Shown one piece after another: positions 1 through 11,172 of a DNA stretch of 60,000 nucleotides (its first letter is position 1; the number at the start of each line of letters is the position of its first letter). Under the pieces are notes generated by a model. That model worked only from the letters and a program-made list of their open reading frames with translations. It had not been told where the DNA came from and searched no databases. Source of the DNA: Antedon mediterranea (lineage: Eukaryota; Echinodermata; Crinoidea; Comatulida; Antedonidae). Position numbers and translations under genes: made by a program. The stretch lies in NCBI RefSeq assembly GCF_964355755.1, contig NC_092671.1, forward strand, positions 813,001 to 873,000, written 5' to 3'.

Positions 1-1169
1 ATAGACCGCAATGCAACTGTGATAGACCGCAATGCAACTGTGAGACCGCAATGCAACTGTGATAGATCGCAATGCAACTGTGATAGACCGCAATGCAACT
101 GTGATAGACCGCAATGCAACTGTGATAGACCGCAATGCAACTGTGATAGACCGCAATGCAACTGTGATAGACCGCAATGCAACTGTGATAGACCGCAATG
201 CAACTGTGATAGACCGCAATGTAACTGTGATAGACCGCAATGCAACTGTGATAGACCGCAATGCAACTGTGATAGACCGCAATGCAACTGTGATAGACCG
301 CAATGCAACTGTGAGACCGCAATGCAACTGTGATAGATCGCAATGCAACTGTGATAGACCGCAATGCAACTGTGATAGACCGCAATGCAACTGTGATAGA
401 CCGCAATGCAACTGTGATAGACCGCAATGCAACTGTGATAGACCGCAATGCAACTGTGATAGACCGCAATGTAACTGTGATAGACCGCAATGCAACTGTG
501 ATAGACCGCAATGCAACTGTGATAGACCGCAATGCAACTGTGATAGACCGCAATGCAACTGTGATAGACCGCAATGTAACTGTGATAGACCGCAATGTAA
601 CTGTGATAGACCGCAATGTAACTGTGATAGACCGCAATGTAACTGTGATAGACCGCAATGTAACTGTGATAGACCGCAATGTAACTGTGATAGACCGCAA
701 TGTAACTGTGATAGACCGCAATGCAACTGTGATAGACCGCAATGCAACTGTGATAGACCGCAATGTAACTGTGATAGACCGCAATGTAACTGTGATAGAC
801 CGCAATGTAACTGTGATAGACCGCAATGTAACTGTGATAGACCGCAATGTAACTGTGATAGACCGCAATGTAACTGTGATAGACCGCAATGTAACTGTGA
901 TAGACCGCAATGCAACTGTGATAGACCGCAATGTAACTGTGATAGACCGCAATGCAACTGTGATAGACCGCAATGTAACTGTGATAGACCGCAATGTAAC
1001 TGTGATAGACCGCAATGTAACTGTGATAGACCGCAATGTAACTGTGATAGACCGCAATGTAACTGTGATAGACCGCAATGTAACTGTGATAGACCGCAAT
1101 GTAACTGTGATAGACCGCAATGTAACTGTGATAGACCGCAATGTAACTGTGATAGACCGCAATGTAACT
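1..1169. repeat. 21-bp tandem array (about 56 copies)
   Basis: The unit ATAGACCGCAATGCAACTGTG repeats head-to-tail from the window edge to 1169, so the array probably extends further left. Two 19-bp monomers lacking AT start near 43 and 314, and each is followed by a monomer reading ATAGATCGC. One C/T site splits monomers into GCAAC and GTAAC types. The left half is mostly C and the part after about 576 mostly T. The unit is a multiple of three, so long reading frames arise by chance. I see no sign that it is a gene. Confidence 0.97.
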
Positions 1170-2081
1170 CAGAAAAAAGCATGTAAACATTAACTAATTA
1201 AATATTTGACTGTACACCATATTTACTAGTTTACCACATCACAAGAACATCACACTAATAATCTTTTATTTTCATGATTGACATGATTCTTCTCTGATGA
1301 TATAAAATGCAATAGGCAAAGGTCAACAGATAATGGTTTTATCACATGACCTCCCAAATAGTGCTAAAATTAATTTTACCTATGTGTACACTCTCTTCTC
1401 TCTATCAAAGTTAAATTATACAAAGGTTCTTTGTTGAAACTTTGATGAGCTTTCTAATACAGTACAATAATTATCTTTATACTAAAGTGAGTACGTAATA
1501 ATACAAGCATCAATAAGGGTGTGTTACAGTATAATGTTGCACACTTCCTTAGATAAAAAGTGTCATATAAAAGTGCCATGTCCCAAATTGCATTACAGTA
1601 CCTACATAAACAGCTGAAGGTGATAAATCATTAATGCTATGGAAAATCTGTATCAACAAAATATAAATCAATATTTTGACAATCCTACAATATCCCAAAA
1701 TAAATATTTCCATTGCTAGATCTTAGTGATTTGTTTTATTGTCCATAAAAAAAGCAGAATTTAATGTGTGTACAAAGACTATTTATTTACTAGTACAAAG
1801 TCAAGTCAGCAAAGTAGGGCCTGTTTCTAAAAGATTAAAAAGAACGGTTTTTTATTTTCATTTATTCAATAGTTTTATTGAAAACTGGTTTTGAGATTTT
1901 ATTATGTTGCAGCTTAATTTTTAATCATTTACTAAACCAGTTTCTACTTTGGTGATCATTGTGGTTGGTTGTATAATCATGTCAAATTGCTGTTGGTTGC
2001 TATGGTGAATTCTAAGCCTAAATTTTATTTTTGAACCTATGTATTTAATCTTGAAAGAATTTCATTTAGCTTCGATTTTGT
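1170..2081. other. Non-coding AT-rich sequence
   Basis: No exon, RNA gene or repeat family is recognised here. If gene B continues to the left of the window, this is intron; otherwise it is intergenic. Confidence 0.5.
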
Positions 2082-3067
2082 ATAGATGACAAATTTCGTT
2101 TTTGTAAAAGCACAAGTTAACGGAGTACTTACTCGAACGTTTCGATCTCTATCAGAGATCCTTCTCAACTGACTGCGGAGTGTTAATGCAGCTTGGTCAT
2201 TCTTGACGTCATCTGTTGATGACGTTGTACGCCTCCGGTTGTAGGTTGGAGGTTGTGCGGGGCTTGGCCAGGTGATGTGTCTATCAAATCATTGTACAAA
2301 TGCGAGAGTTCGTGGGCTCCAGTGTCCCGGTTCATGGTCTTCTCTTTATTTCTCCTTATATGTAATGATTCTCTAATCTGTCTGTCTTTGCGTTTAGGCT
2401 CTTTGGTTAAGATGGTAGCCTCCCAGTTCGGTACATGATTGTGTTTTATGACATGTTCTGTAATGGCAGATTTGTGTATGATCGAAGATGTGGATGTTCT
2501 GGAGGCCCTAGTCATTACTCCCCCCGTGTTTGTTGTAACATCTTTTTTGTGATCATTAATTCGTGTTTGTAATGCCCTCCCTGTTTCCCCAATGTAAACT
2601 TGTGGACAGTTGCGGCAGGTGACTTCGTAGATTACTCCACATGTATCCATCTTCTCGATTTTATCTTTTGGGTGGACGAGGCTATTCTTGATTTTATTTT
2701 GGGGTAGGAAATAGGTTCCGACATTGTGATAGGAGAGAGTGCGTCGTATTCTTTCTGCCATTCCTTTTACATAGGGGATTCCTATGCTACCTCGCATCTT
2801 GATCTTTTCCTTCTGTGGTTCGTGTCCTTTGTTCTTTTTTCTTTTTCGGTTTTCCAATGATTTGATAGACACATCACCTGGCCAAGCCCCGCACAACCTC
2901 CAACCTACAACCGGAGGCGTACAACGTCATCAACAGATGACGTCAAGAATGACCAAGCTGCATTAACACTCCGCAGTCAGTTGAGAAGGATCTCTGATAG
3001 AGATCGAAACGTTCGAGTAAGTACTCCGTTAACTTGTGCTTTTACAAAAACGAAATTTGTCATCTAT
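2082..3067 (-). mobile_element. 5'-truncated Penelope-like element between inverted repeats
   Basis: A 560-bp core (2295-2854) lies between two 213-bp arms (2082-2294 and 2855-3067) that are reverse complements of each other without gaps. The core and arms carry one minus-strand ORF with a GIY-YIG endonuclease signature. Penelope-like elements typically have a reverse transcriptase followed by a GIY-YIG domain and often carry LTR-like repeats in inverted or direct order around 5'-truncated copies. That fits what is seen here; the reverse transcriptase itself is absent. No target-site duplication was identified. Confidence 0.75.
2183..2896 (-). pseudogene. GIY-YIG endonuclease fragment of a Penelope-like element
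   Basis: The 237-residue frame contains GVIYEVTC, then CPQVYIGETGR about 9 residues later, then LQTRINDHKK. This is the GIY-YIG core with its conserved Arg, and the Cys pairs just before it look like the linker of Penelope-like proteins. Upstream residues (IPYVKGMAERIRRTL) resemble the end of the connector after the reverse transcriptase. Both ends of the frame are read through the inverted arms, so the apparent start is an artefact of the rearranged 5' end. The family role is nicking DNA for element integration. This copy cannot be autonomous without its reverse transcriptase. Confidence 0.72.
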
Positions 3068-3777
3068 GTATTTAACTTTTGTACTTTTGAGAAATAATAG
3101 AGTGAGAATGAAATCAACCGGAATCAAATTAACTACAATAGCCTTCATTATTTCAATAAAATATCATTGACTTGTTTACTTGATAGTGTGCAAGTTATTG
3201 AACAATACACTCTCTCAGCTAATCTAGTTAATACTGTAAATTGTTTAAAAGTACTAGTACTGTAGAAAACATTAAATTGTCAATTCTTCGAAAACAAAAC
3301 TGCTGTACCCTCTGGGTTGGGCAAAAAAAGTCCACAAACCAGACTACAGTACCCTCTAGGGTGACACAAGAGATCCCAAAACCAGACTAATGCCCAAAAT
3401 GTTTCAAAACCAGACACTCTTCAGGGTAGCTCAAAATGTCCAGTTTTTCCCTGCAAAGTCATCAGAGTGCATTTTCAAATTGTTTGGTACGTTCAGTGCA
3501 TTAAATGTTTTGCTGGCTGTATTGGTATATGGTACTACATACTCTCATCCCACTTCAGTCGATTTCTCTTTAAAAACTTTCTTTGTAACATGCAAAAACA
3601 TGCACATTAGACTTCTAGGTTCTTATATTAACCACTTGGATGCAACACAAAAACCTATTAAGCCCATCATCGTAATTTGATGTGATTGGTCAACACACTT
3701 GGGTACAATACACGTTGGGCCGTTGCATTGTCTCCAAGTGAGAACCAAGATTAATGGAAAATGATGATGGAACTTAC
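3068..3777. other. Non-coding sequence downstream of gene B exon 4
   Basis: This is probably intron of gene B, because the exon ending at 3778 has a good donor (GTAAGT on the minus strand). I searched it for the second half of Ig3 and found no convincing YxC-containing exon. A short stretch near 3685-3755 with AAGTGAGAACCAAG resembles sequence at about 6990-7065. Confidence 0.5.
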
Positions 3778-4049
3778 CTTGCTTGCGATGTATCCACGCT
3801 ACAGTACAAGACTCGGGCAAATCTACAAAGCATTCCATCACCACATTTGTATGACGTTTACGAACAATAGCATCAGGAGACTTAATAAATACAACATCTG
3901 TGGGTTGGCGTAATGTTGAATTGAGCAACAACATTACTGGTTGGCTTTGTCTTTTACCGGCAATGTTTTGAACGACACATCGATATTCTCCTGTTTCCTG
4001 TTCGGTGACATCAACAATTTGTAGTGCGCCCCCAGGAAGAACTGTAAAT
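3778..4049 (-). CDS. Gene B exon 4: end of Ig2, start of Ig3
   Basis: The exon is 272 nt with an acceptor after TTACAG and donor GTAAGT. It starts with one base that completes the split Lys codon from exon 3 and ends in phase 1. It encodes FTVLPGGALQIVDV, then ETGEYRCVVQNIAG (the F strand of Ig2), then a linker, and Ig3 up to MECFVDLP and VAWIHRKQG with the B-strand Cys and C-strand Trp. Gene A exon 3 (266 nt) has the same layout, including YRCKAANIAG. The second half of Ig3 must lie in the next exon, which was not found in the window. Confidence 0.88.
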
Positions 4050-5035
4050 CTGTAATTTATTACGTTAAACAAATTAATTTTCTCATCGTAAATGAGCAAA
4101 ATTACAATTATTATTATCATATTGTATCAATTTTTTTGTATTCAAATTAAAGGTAAGCTAGGCACAAAATTGACTAATATCATAGGTAATAGTTTTTTTT
4201 TACAAATTCAAATTTAAGATTTTAATATACAAATACTATAGTTCTACTTTTATTGAACAGAATTAATTTGTTTGTACTTTTTAGGATGTTAATATTAAGA
4301 TTGACAGAGATTCAGTATCTGTCCATACTAACTCACAATGTAATATAACTAATAAAAACATTATTATATAATCGTGGAAAATAATGTAGATTCAAGTATT
4401 TTGACAAAATAAATTTAAATTGGAAGGTGCTAGTAGTATCATTAAACAACAAATCATGACATTGTTTATTAATATTTTAAATTAAGACAAATTTACTTTT
4501 TTAAATATGAAGGTAGAATTATACCAATACTCTTATCAGCTTTATTGGCAGATAATTCTTGTTTTAAAGTACTAACTGATAAATATTCATAAATTATGAC
4601 ATGGTAGAGTTAGATATATTGCAAAATACCCTTTGAACTGAGCTAAACTCAAGGTCACTTTATTTTACCCCAAGGGTTGTTGTATATACTTCAAAGTAAA
4701 CAAAATCAGTGTTTTTATAATTCCGTCATGGATTGAATATGAAAACAGTACAGTAATCAACATTTTCCAACAATCCCATCAAAAACGAATTTTATGTTGG
4801 CTTTTTTTTGCGAGTCAGATGACATACAGTACAGTATACAACAATTTTCTTAAAGCTCAGTGTGAAAGGGGCTTAGGAGAGCTACAGTAGGTAGTTATTG
4901 AACCGCTTGTAGTACTGTACCCCAATAAGACCGGTTTACACTATCAAACGTGCCACATTAAACATAAGACCATTCAAAACAAAATTGACTCTTTATTATT
5001 ATTTAAAAATCAGACAGTATTGCTTTGAAACTAAC
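4050..5035. other. Intron 3 of gene B
   Basis: AT-rich with no further exon. A short piece near 4930-4960 (TTTACACTATCAAAC) resembles the end of the ~150-bp MITE family but is too short to call. Confidence 0.7.
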
Positions 5036-5201
5036 TTTGATCCAACTCCATCCCCGCTGCCTTCATCTTCTCCAATAGCATTTTTCCCATGATGCCATTT
5101 GACAGTTGCTGGCGGCGCTGCATCAATTCCGCAGAAAAACCTGGCGACCCCTCCTAGCCTTGTGATTACTGGCTCTGGCAGGCTTGTAAAAATGGGCTTA
5201 G
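5036..5201 (-). CDS. Gene B exon 3: first half of Ig2
   Basis: The exon is 166 nt with an acceptor after a T-rich tract and TTTTTAG, and donor GTTAGT. It encodes AKPIFTSLPEPVITRLGG, ARFFCGIDAAPPATVKWHHG (B-strand Cys and C-strand Trp), and a Gly/Asp-rich loop EGSGDGVGSK. It enters in phase 1 and leaves in phase 2, exactly as gene A exon 2 does. The Ig fold is completed by exon 4. The loop is longer and more acidic than in gene A. Confidence 0.85.
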
Positions 5202-5329
5202 CTAAAAAAAACAAAGGAAAATATGGCAATTAACATTAAAAATAACAAAATTTATTAATGATACATTACTGTATATTATTTTGCTAATCTTTATAAATTC
5301 TATTTAATTTAATTTTTTAATGTTATTGT

Positions 5330-5445
5330 TACATGTTTATGCCTCGTCATATTGTATTTTTGTGAGGGTCCCTAATGATCAGCTTTGGCTGGATGGACTC
5401 GACCCTTGCAAAATATTGTTGAAATAAAATAAATAAAATACTGAA
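5330..5445 (+). mobile_element. LINE 3'-end fragment
   Basis: The stretch has GAGGGTCCCTAATGATCAGC, then GGACTCGACCCTTGC, and ends in AAATAAAATAAATAAAATA. This looks like the short 3' tail of a Jockey/CR1-type non-LTR retrotransposon with its A-rich repeat. It is a dead, heavily 5'-truncated copy. The call rests on resemblance only. Confidence 0.4.
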
Positions 5446-5950
5446 AAAAGTACTCTGCATTAACTTAAAATATTTTTCTCTTTAAAATAAAGTAAAATAA
5501 TTTTTAAATAAGTAAAAAAAAAAGAAGGATTTTAATTTGTGGTCAAAACTAATTATATAATTTGTAAGCATGAACAATTTGCATCAGAAAGCTAATCATT
5601 GCATCAACACTGTATTGCATCTTAAAAGCATAATTATATAATACAGGTACTTTTTTTTCCTTGATAACATTGTATAATACAAAATAGATTTGTTAAATGG
5701 TTTCTGACCAAACTGACCAAGAAGAATTTCTGCTTTATTAATATTACCCAATGAAACGTTACCTGAGGGGGTAATAGCGATTACTAGAAGAGCTGTACTA
5801 TCAGCCACCTAAGGCAACGGGGTCAATAACAGCCACACCAGTGCCAATGGAGTGGAGCCAAAATGCCAAGGACCTAATTTGCATATTACAATAAATGCAA
5901 GCACAGTGATGGTTTGGCAATATGCCATGATAGTGGATTAGAGGTTTGAC

Positions 5951-6118
5951 CAAGGTTTACTGTATGACCATAGAGATACTGTACTGTATTATAGTGAACT
6001 ACTGTACAAGGTTTACTGTATGACCATAGAGATACTGTACTGTATTATAGTGAACTACTATACAAGGTTTACTGTATGACCATAGAGATACTGTACTGTA
6101 TTATAGTGAACTACTGTA
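5951..6118. repeat. 56-bp tandem repeat, 3 copies
   Basis: Copies start at 5951, 6007 and 6063, each beginning CAAGGTTTACTGTATGACC. They are almost identical, differing at one visible base, and lie in intron 2 of gene B. The surrounding 6119-7582 is AT-rich with no gene; TACTGTA-type words are common in it. Confidence 0.95.
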
Positions 6119-7582
6119 CAGTAATTAATATCTACAGTATATGGTATGATTGAGCTTACAGTAGGTAACAATGTTTGGTTTAATTGACAAACAATTGGTT
6201 TGGACATTAAAAAGGCAAAACCATCATCACAAAAAAGATTGAATTACCGTAGGCCGTAACAATTGAATTTGCTTGCATTACAATTTACAATAATACTTAA
6301 AAAATCATTAAATTATCTTATTTTCAATTCATTAAAACATTTTATAAATAAATTTGTTATCATTTTTATTTTCGTGAATAATACTGTGTTTAAATAAATG
6401 AAATTGGCATATTTTATATGTTACCATTAATGTGCAGCATCACAAATGAAACTATCATTTAAGTTTAATCTGTTTTTTACATAATGACTACCGCACTACG
6501 GGTCACTCATCCACAGTTGTACAGTATGTACAAATAAGTCCAGATAATCAACAATCAATTCTGACCTACAATCATTATTATTCTGATAAGTAAAAGGAAT
6601 TTTAAACCACAAACACTTTGTAATTCATCCACAGGGATGCTTGAATTTTTCTCTTGTAAAATGACAATTAAGTATCAGATTTAAACCAATCAGAGCAAAG
6701 GAAGCGACATAGAATATTGGCATGCTGCCAGTGCCAATGATGAACTGACCCAATGATGCTGCATTGCTAATAAAACAATACTTACAAACTTGTACATTAC
6801 CGTATTTACATTACTGTACATGGTTAGATTACAAGTACAAAGGAAATACGATACAAAAGTAAACAAAAATTGTATTTAACACTGGATTAACTATAATAAG
6901 GTCATCTAGTTAATTAAAATCTATTTTAGTAAATGCTGTAAATAGTGTATTCAAGTAATCTGACCAATCCAGCTCAATGGCCATCTGAACTGTCGCTTGC
7001 GATTGGTCAACTCAATTGCGTTGCAATGCTCCTACAATATTGCGTTGCAAGTGAGAACCAAGCTGTAAATAAGGCTTAAAATTTAAAGCTCTGTCTCTAA
7101 ATACTATAAATTAGACATATTTTACATCTTACTGTATATCTGAAATGAGACACACTTGAATTTCAACATTTTTTTACAAACAAAAATAATGTACTGTATA
7201 GCCATAGCATACTGTTAATATCATTCAATAAATAATCTGTCATCACCTCAATCAAAATCTTTCTTTCTTTATGTACAGTACTGTAGGCCTACAATGAGCA
7301 GGCATTTCTTAGAAATGTAATTGTTGTTGTACCCACCACAAGCCTGTTGTTGGGTTCATGATGCAGTTCACTGCTTGCTTCTATAACAAGGTAATGGCGC
7401 CGTACACACACATCCGATTAAAATTGAAGAAATTCTACCAATTCAATTTTCTCATTGATTTAAAATTTTTCATGTCATCATAAAAAATACAGTAAGCCTA
7501 AGTACTGTATGTTAAGGGCCCACTACACAGTAATACAGATATTAATTTTACAGTTCATGATATCAATGAAATTCAATATCCT

Positions 7583-9457
7583 ATTTTACCCGGGTAGTAA
7601 CAAAGTGCGAGGCAGCGAGGCACGCGAGGCAGGGAAGGCATGCGAGGCAAGTCAGAAATTTATGCGAGGCATCGTTTTACCATCATCAAAAAATGCGAGG
7701 CATCATTTTATCATTTCTCAAAATTGCAAGGCAGGAAATCACCGAAATTGAAGTAGCCTAGGCCTAGGCCTAGGCCCGCTAGGCTAGTTTCCTTTTGCAC
7801 CTGCCTTGTATTTTAACCAACTTTATCCTGAATACCACAGCTTATTAGAATTAGTAGGCCTACTTTAATGAAGAAAAATCACATAAAAGTAACAATAAAT
7901 CCATTAAATTGGTGATTTTACAGACGTTGTTTTTCTCGCATTTCGCACACTCAATGTTCAATATTTTGGTTTCTATGGAACGCCAAAAGAGCAAAATTAA
8001 TTAGAGGGCTAAAAACTCTGTGGAATCCATTTATATTTAACGCATTATTTGGTGAAAATCAAGTACAATTTCAATAGATTTTGTCACTGTCAGTAAGGAA
8101 AAATGTTACTGTTGATAATGTACACGGTTTAAAATAGAAAAATTCATCATAATATCCTTAGTAGGATGTCCTAGGTCTAGACTAGGTAGTGATGTTGATT
8201 TAGGATCGATTATTATTCTTTGAAAACAGTATCAGCAGTAACATATTACAACATTTTTATTGACAAATTAACAAATATATTGAAATAAAACGTGTTTTTC
8301 ACCAATAAATGCATGAGAAATTGACGCATTCCACTGAGTTTTAGTCCTCTATTATCGTTGCTCTTTTGGCGCTCCATAGAAACAAAAATATTGAACATTG
8401 AATAAGTGAAATTCGCGAACAGTGTGCGAGAAACACGACTGTAAAATCATTAATTTAAGGATTTATTTGTTACTTTTTATGTGATTCTTTCATTAAAGTA
8501 CTCATGAGGTATACTTCTAAGGTGTGGTATATACACGATAAAGTTAGTTATTTATCAAATTTGGAGTAAAAATACAAGCGAAGGAAACTAGCGCCAGGTT
8601 TATTAGTACGTACATGGACAACAATAAATAAAAATCGTTCGTAATATACCTAGCTTACTAAAACAGGAATAGTGTATCATTATTAAATATTACACCAATT
8701 ATTATTTTATCAAAATTGATTAGATTATTTTCTACATAGGCCTCTTATCTAGGTTAGGGCTAAGCATATTAGCTAAAGTTTAATTTTAGGCCTAGTATTA
8801 CAAGTCTTTTTTCACACGCGCTCCAGAATTCTGTTGCAATTTTTTTCTTTGCGGCATGTTATTGGATCGGCATATCAGTTACCTTTTATTCACCGCCAGT
8901 TATTGAACTTGTCCTGGCAATCGCTGTTCACTTTATTTGCGAGAGAGGTACACGTGTTGTTCCTAGAGAATGGAATGTCAAAAAATGTCTTTGGCACGCC
9001 GCTCAGAGAGAAGTCTGTGCGTTGCTGCTGAAACCACGTGCTACATATAGGAGGGGAATGCACCACAATCCTCTGAGCTGAGGGCTGAATCATTCCGCTA
9101 CCTGCTAAATAGTAAAGAGGGATTTTCCATCTCTCGGGTCTACCGGATCTAGGCGCAGGGGTGTGACAAAATATTATTTTCACTCTGCTATGTTCGAGAG
9201 ACACGTGAGTAAAATAAAATAAACAACATGATGAGTGTATACACGAATCTATTTAGATACACTTGTATCGATTGATTATTAGGCCTATAATATAGCATAA
9301 TAGCACGTTAAGATATGCCTCGCACCTTTTTGAAATTGTAAACTATATGCCTCGCATGCCTCGCACTTTTGGAAATGATAAAATGATGCCTCGCACAAAT
9401 ATTTGGCATGCCGCGCTTGCCTCGCTGCCTCGCACTTTGTCAACACTCATTTTACCC
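7583..9457. mobile_element. DNA transposon, non-autonomous, 9-bp target duplication
   Basis: Both edges carry ATTTTACCC (7583-7591 and 9449-9457), consistent with a 9-bp target-site duplication. Inside it the ends are inverted repeats: the left end has ACAAAGTGCGAGGCAGCGAG, and the right end has the same run on the other strand. Beyond that, many copies of TGCGAGGCA sit in both subterminal regions (about 7606-7735 and 9318-9440). The element is 1857 bp. A 9-bp duplication suggests Mutator or Merlin; an 8-bp reading would suggest hAT. No transposase is seen, and a 104-residue minus-strand frame at 8890-9204 matches nothing I know. Confidence 0.72.
7778..8602. repeat. Long imperfect inverted repeat (foldback) inside the transposon
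   Basis: Arms at about 7778-8120 and 8235-8602 are reverse complements with scattered mismatches and small gaps. Examples are TTTTACAG at 7917-7924 with CTGTAAAA near 8439, and GGAACGCCAAAAGAGCAA near 7978 with TTGCTCTTTTGGCGCTCC near 8358. The outer border on the left is TAGGCCTAGGCCTAGG. It may be a nested foldback element or part of the host transposon. Confidence 0.75.
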
Positions 9458-10197
9458 AAAGGTCATTGAAACATATAAACTACAATTAACACAAATCTAT
9501 CAAAAAATAGTACATTTCAGAATAAATAAGTTTAAATCATTCATATCTGAGTAAAGTGCTTAATACACAAATATAGAGGTCATATAAAAAAGTAAAACAT
9601 TCTAATTAAATGAAGTACAATTACAGTATACAGTTTTTATTATTATTTTTTTTTAAATTATAACTCATAAATGTTTATTTCCCTACTATTAAAATACAAG
9701 CTAGTTATAATTTAAAAAATAAACACTTTCTCTATTACTTGTTTCTTGAGATATTCTGAAATGAAGGTATAGGTTTGTCGGAGAGATGTCCAGTGTGTGG
9801 TTGCTCATTCTGAACTACCCTTTAGTACAGTATCATAGACCATATCTAACCTTTAACCTACAGTAACCTTACAGTACAGGACACAGGCACCACATGTGAT
9901 ACATACTGTATGAGATGCTGTATTATGGAAGTTTCCTATGATATTGGGCAAATATTGTCATATGTAGAGATACAGTCCTGTGAAACAGGAGCTCACTGCA
10001 ATATTGTTGAACATTGTGCAAGTATTAATAAATGTTAACTGTACTCATAGACTATAGAGATCACTACAGTAGCTTGTAGAGTGTAGAATGCCAGGTTACC
10101 ATAGTATTTGATTATTGTGAATTGTACAGCATATCAAAATACATAATTAAAAGCTTTGTAATGACGGTCATTAAATCCAGACCATCTGTCATGCAAT

Positions 10198-10645
10198 CAT
10201 TGTCCAGTGTTTACTACTACATAACTACGTAAGATGGACATGAGAATGCATTGTCCAGTGTTTACTAACTTAAACTACTGTACGTAAGATGGACATGAGA
10301 ATGCATTGTCCAGTGTTTACTAACTTAAACTACGTAAGATGGACATGAGAATGCATTGTCCAGTGTTTACTAACTTAAACTACGTAAGATGGACATGAGA
10401 ATGCATTGTCCAGTGTTTACTACTACATAACTACAGTAAGCAAGATGGACATGAGAATGCATTGTCCAGTGTTTACTAACTTAAACTACGTAAGATGGAC
10501 ATGAGAATGCATTGTCCAGTGTTTACTAACTTAAACTACGTAAGATGGACATGAGAATGCATTGTCCAGTGTTTACTACTACATGACTAAGCAAGATGGA
10601 CATGAGAATGCATTGTCCAGTGTTTACTAACTTAAACTACTGTAC
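10198..10645. repeat. About 50-bp tandem repeat, 9 copies
   Basis: Each unit contains CATTGTCCAGTGTTTACTA and ends AAGATGGACATGAGAATG. Spacing varies from 50 to 55 bp because of small insertions and alternative middle segments (ACTTAAACTAC versus CTACATAACTAC). The array sits in intron 2 of gene B. The 9458-10197 stretch before it holds no recognised feature. Confidence 0.93.
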
Positions 10646-10845
10646 ACAATATGAATCTAGTTAAGCAACATAAAAGGAATTTTTTTTCGCAAATAATTTA
10701 TGTTTTTGTTGTTTTAAATTTTTTTATATATTTTGCAATTGTATAATTTAATATAATAATAATATACCGCATTTATATACCGTAGTGGCCTTTGTATCTT
10801 CTCTCATCATAAATGAATATAAGTTGGACATAAAGACGTACTTAC

Positions 10846-11172
10846 CAGCAATGGTCAAATATGCTTTTTTGCTGCATTCAGTCCCAATAATTCCACTTGT
10901 GATATTTTTATCAACACAACACTGATATTGTCCCTCATCAGTTACACCAGATTTTTTCCCACGTACATATGAGAAATATAAAGATCCATTACTTAGAATT
11001 TGATGGCGGTTACTTAACTCCATAGTTTGTCCATCTTTTTTCCATGTAACTTTCCCGATGGCGCCAGATAAGTCTGGTTGCGGAATGCAATCCCAGCGGA
11101 AAGCGAACGATTTAGTTATTATCACATCCTGAGGATCTTGGATAAATCCTAATTCCTGAGAATTTGTATGTC
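10846..11172 (-). CDS. Gene B exon 2: complete Ig1
   Basis: The exon is 327 nt with an acceptor after TTGTTTCAG and donor GTAAGT, phase 1 at both ends. It encodes the whole first Ig domain: QDPQDVIITKSFAFRWDC (B-strand Cys), GKVTWKKDG (Trp), LSNGSLYFSYVRG, then DEGQYQCC (F-strand Cys). NGSLYF and DEGQYQC are typical of Ig1 in the DCC subclass. A second adjacent Cys, and a third 14 residues later, suggest an extra disulphide; gene A shares this pattern. The N-glycosylation sequons NGS and NIT are present. Confidence 0.9.

Noticed and set aside
19-1193. Open frames of IDRNATV and DRPQCNC repeats
   Set aside because: They arise because the 21-bp tandem unit is a multiple of three without stops in those frames; the frames shift at the 19-bp monomers and there is no other coding sign.
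4925-4960. Seventh copy of the ~150-bp MITE
   Set aside because: Only about 15 bp (TTTACACTATCAAAC) match, with no second end.
8890-9204. 104-residue frame as a transposase
   Set aside because: No transposase motif or catalytic pattern is visible; it lies within a non-autonomous element and is short.
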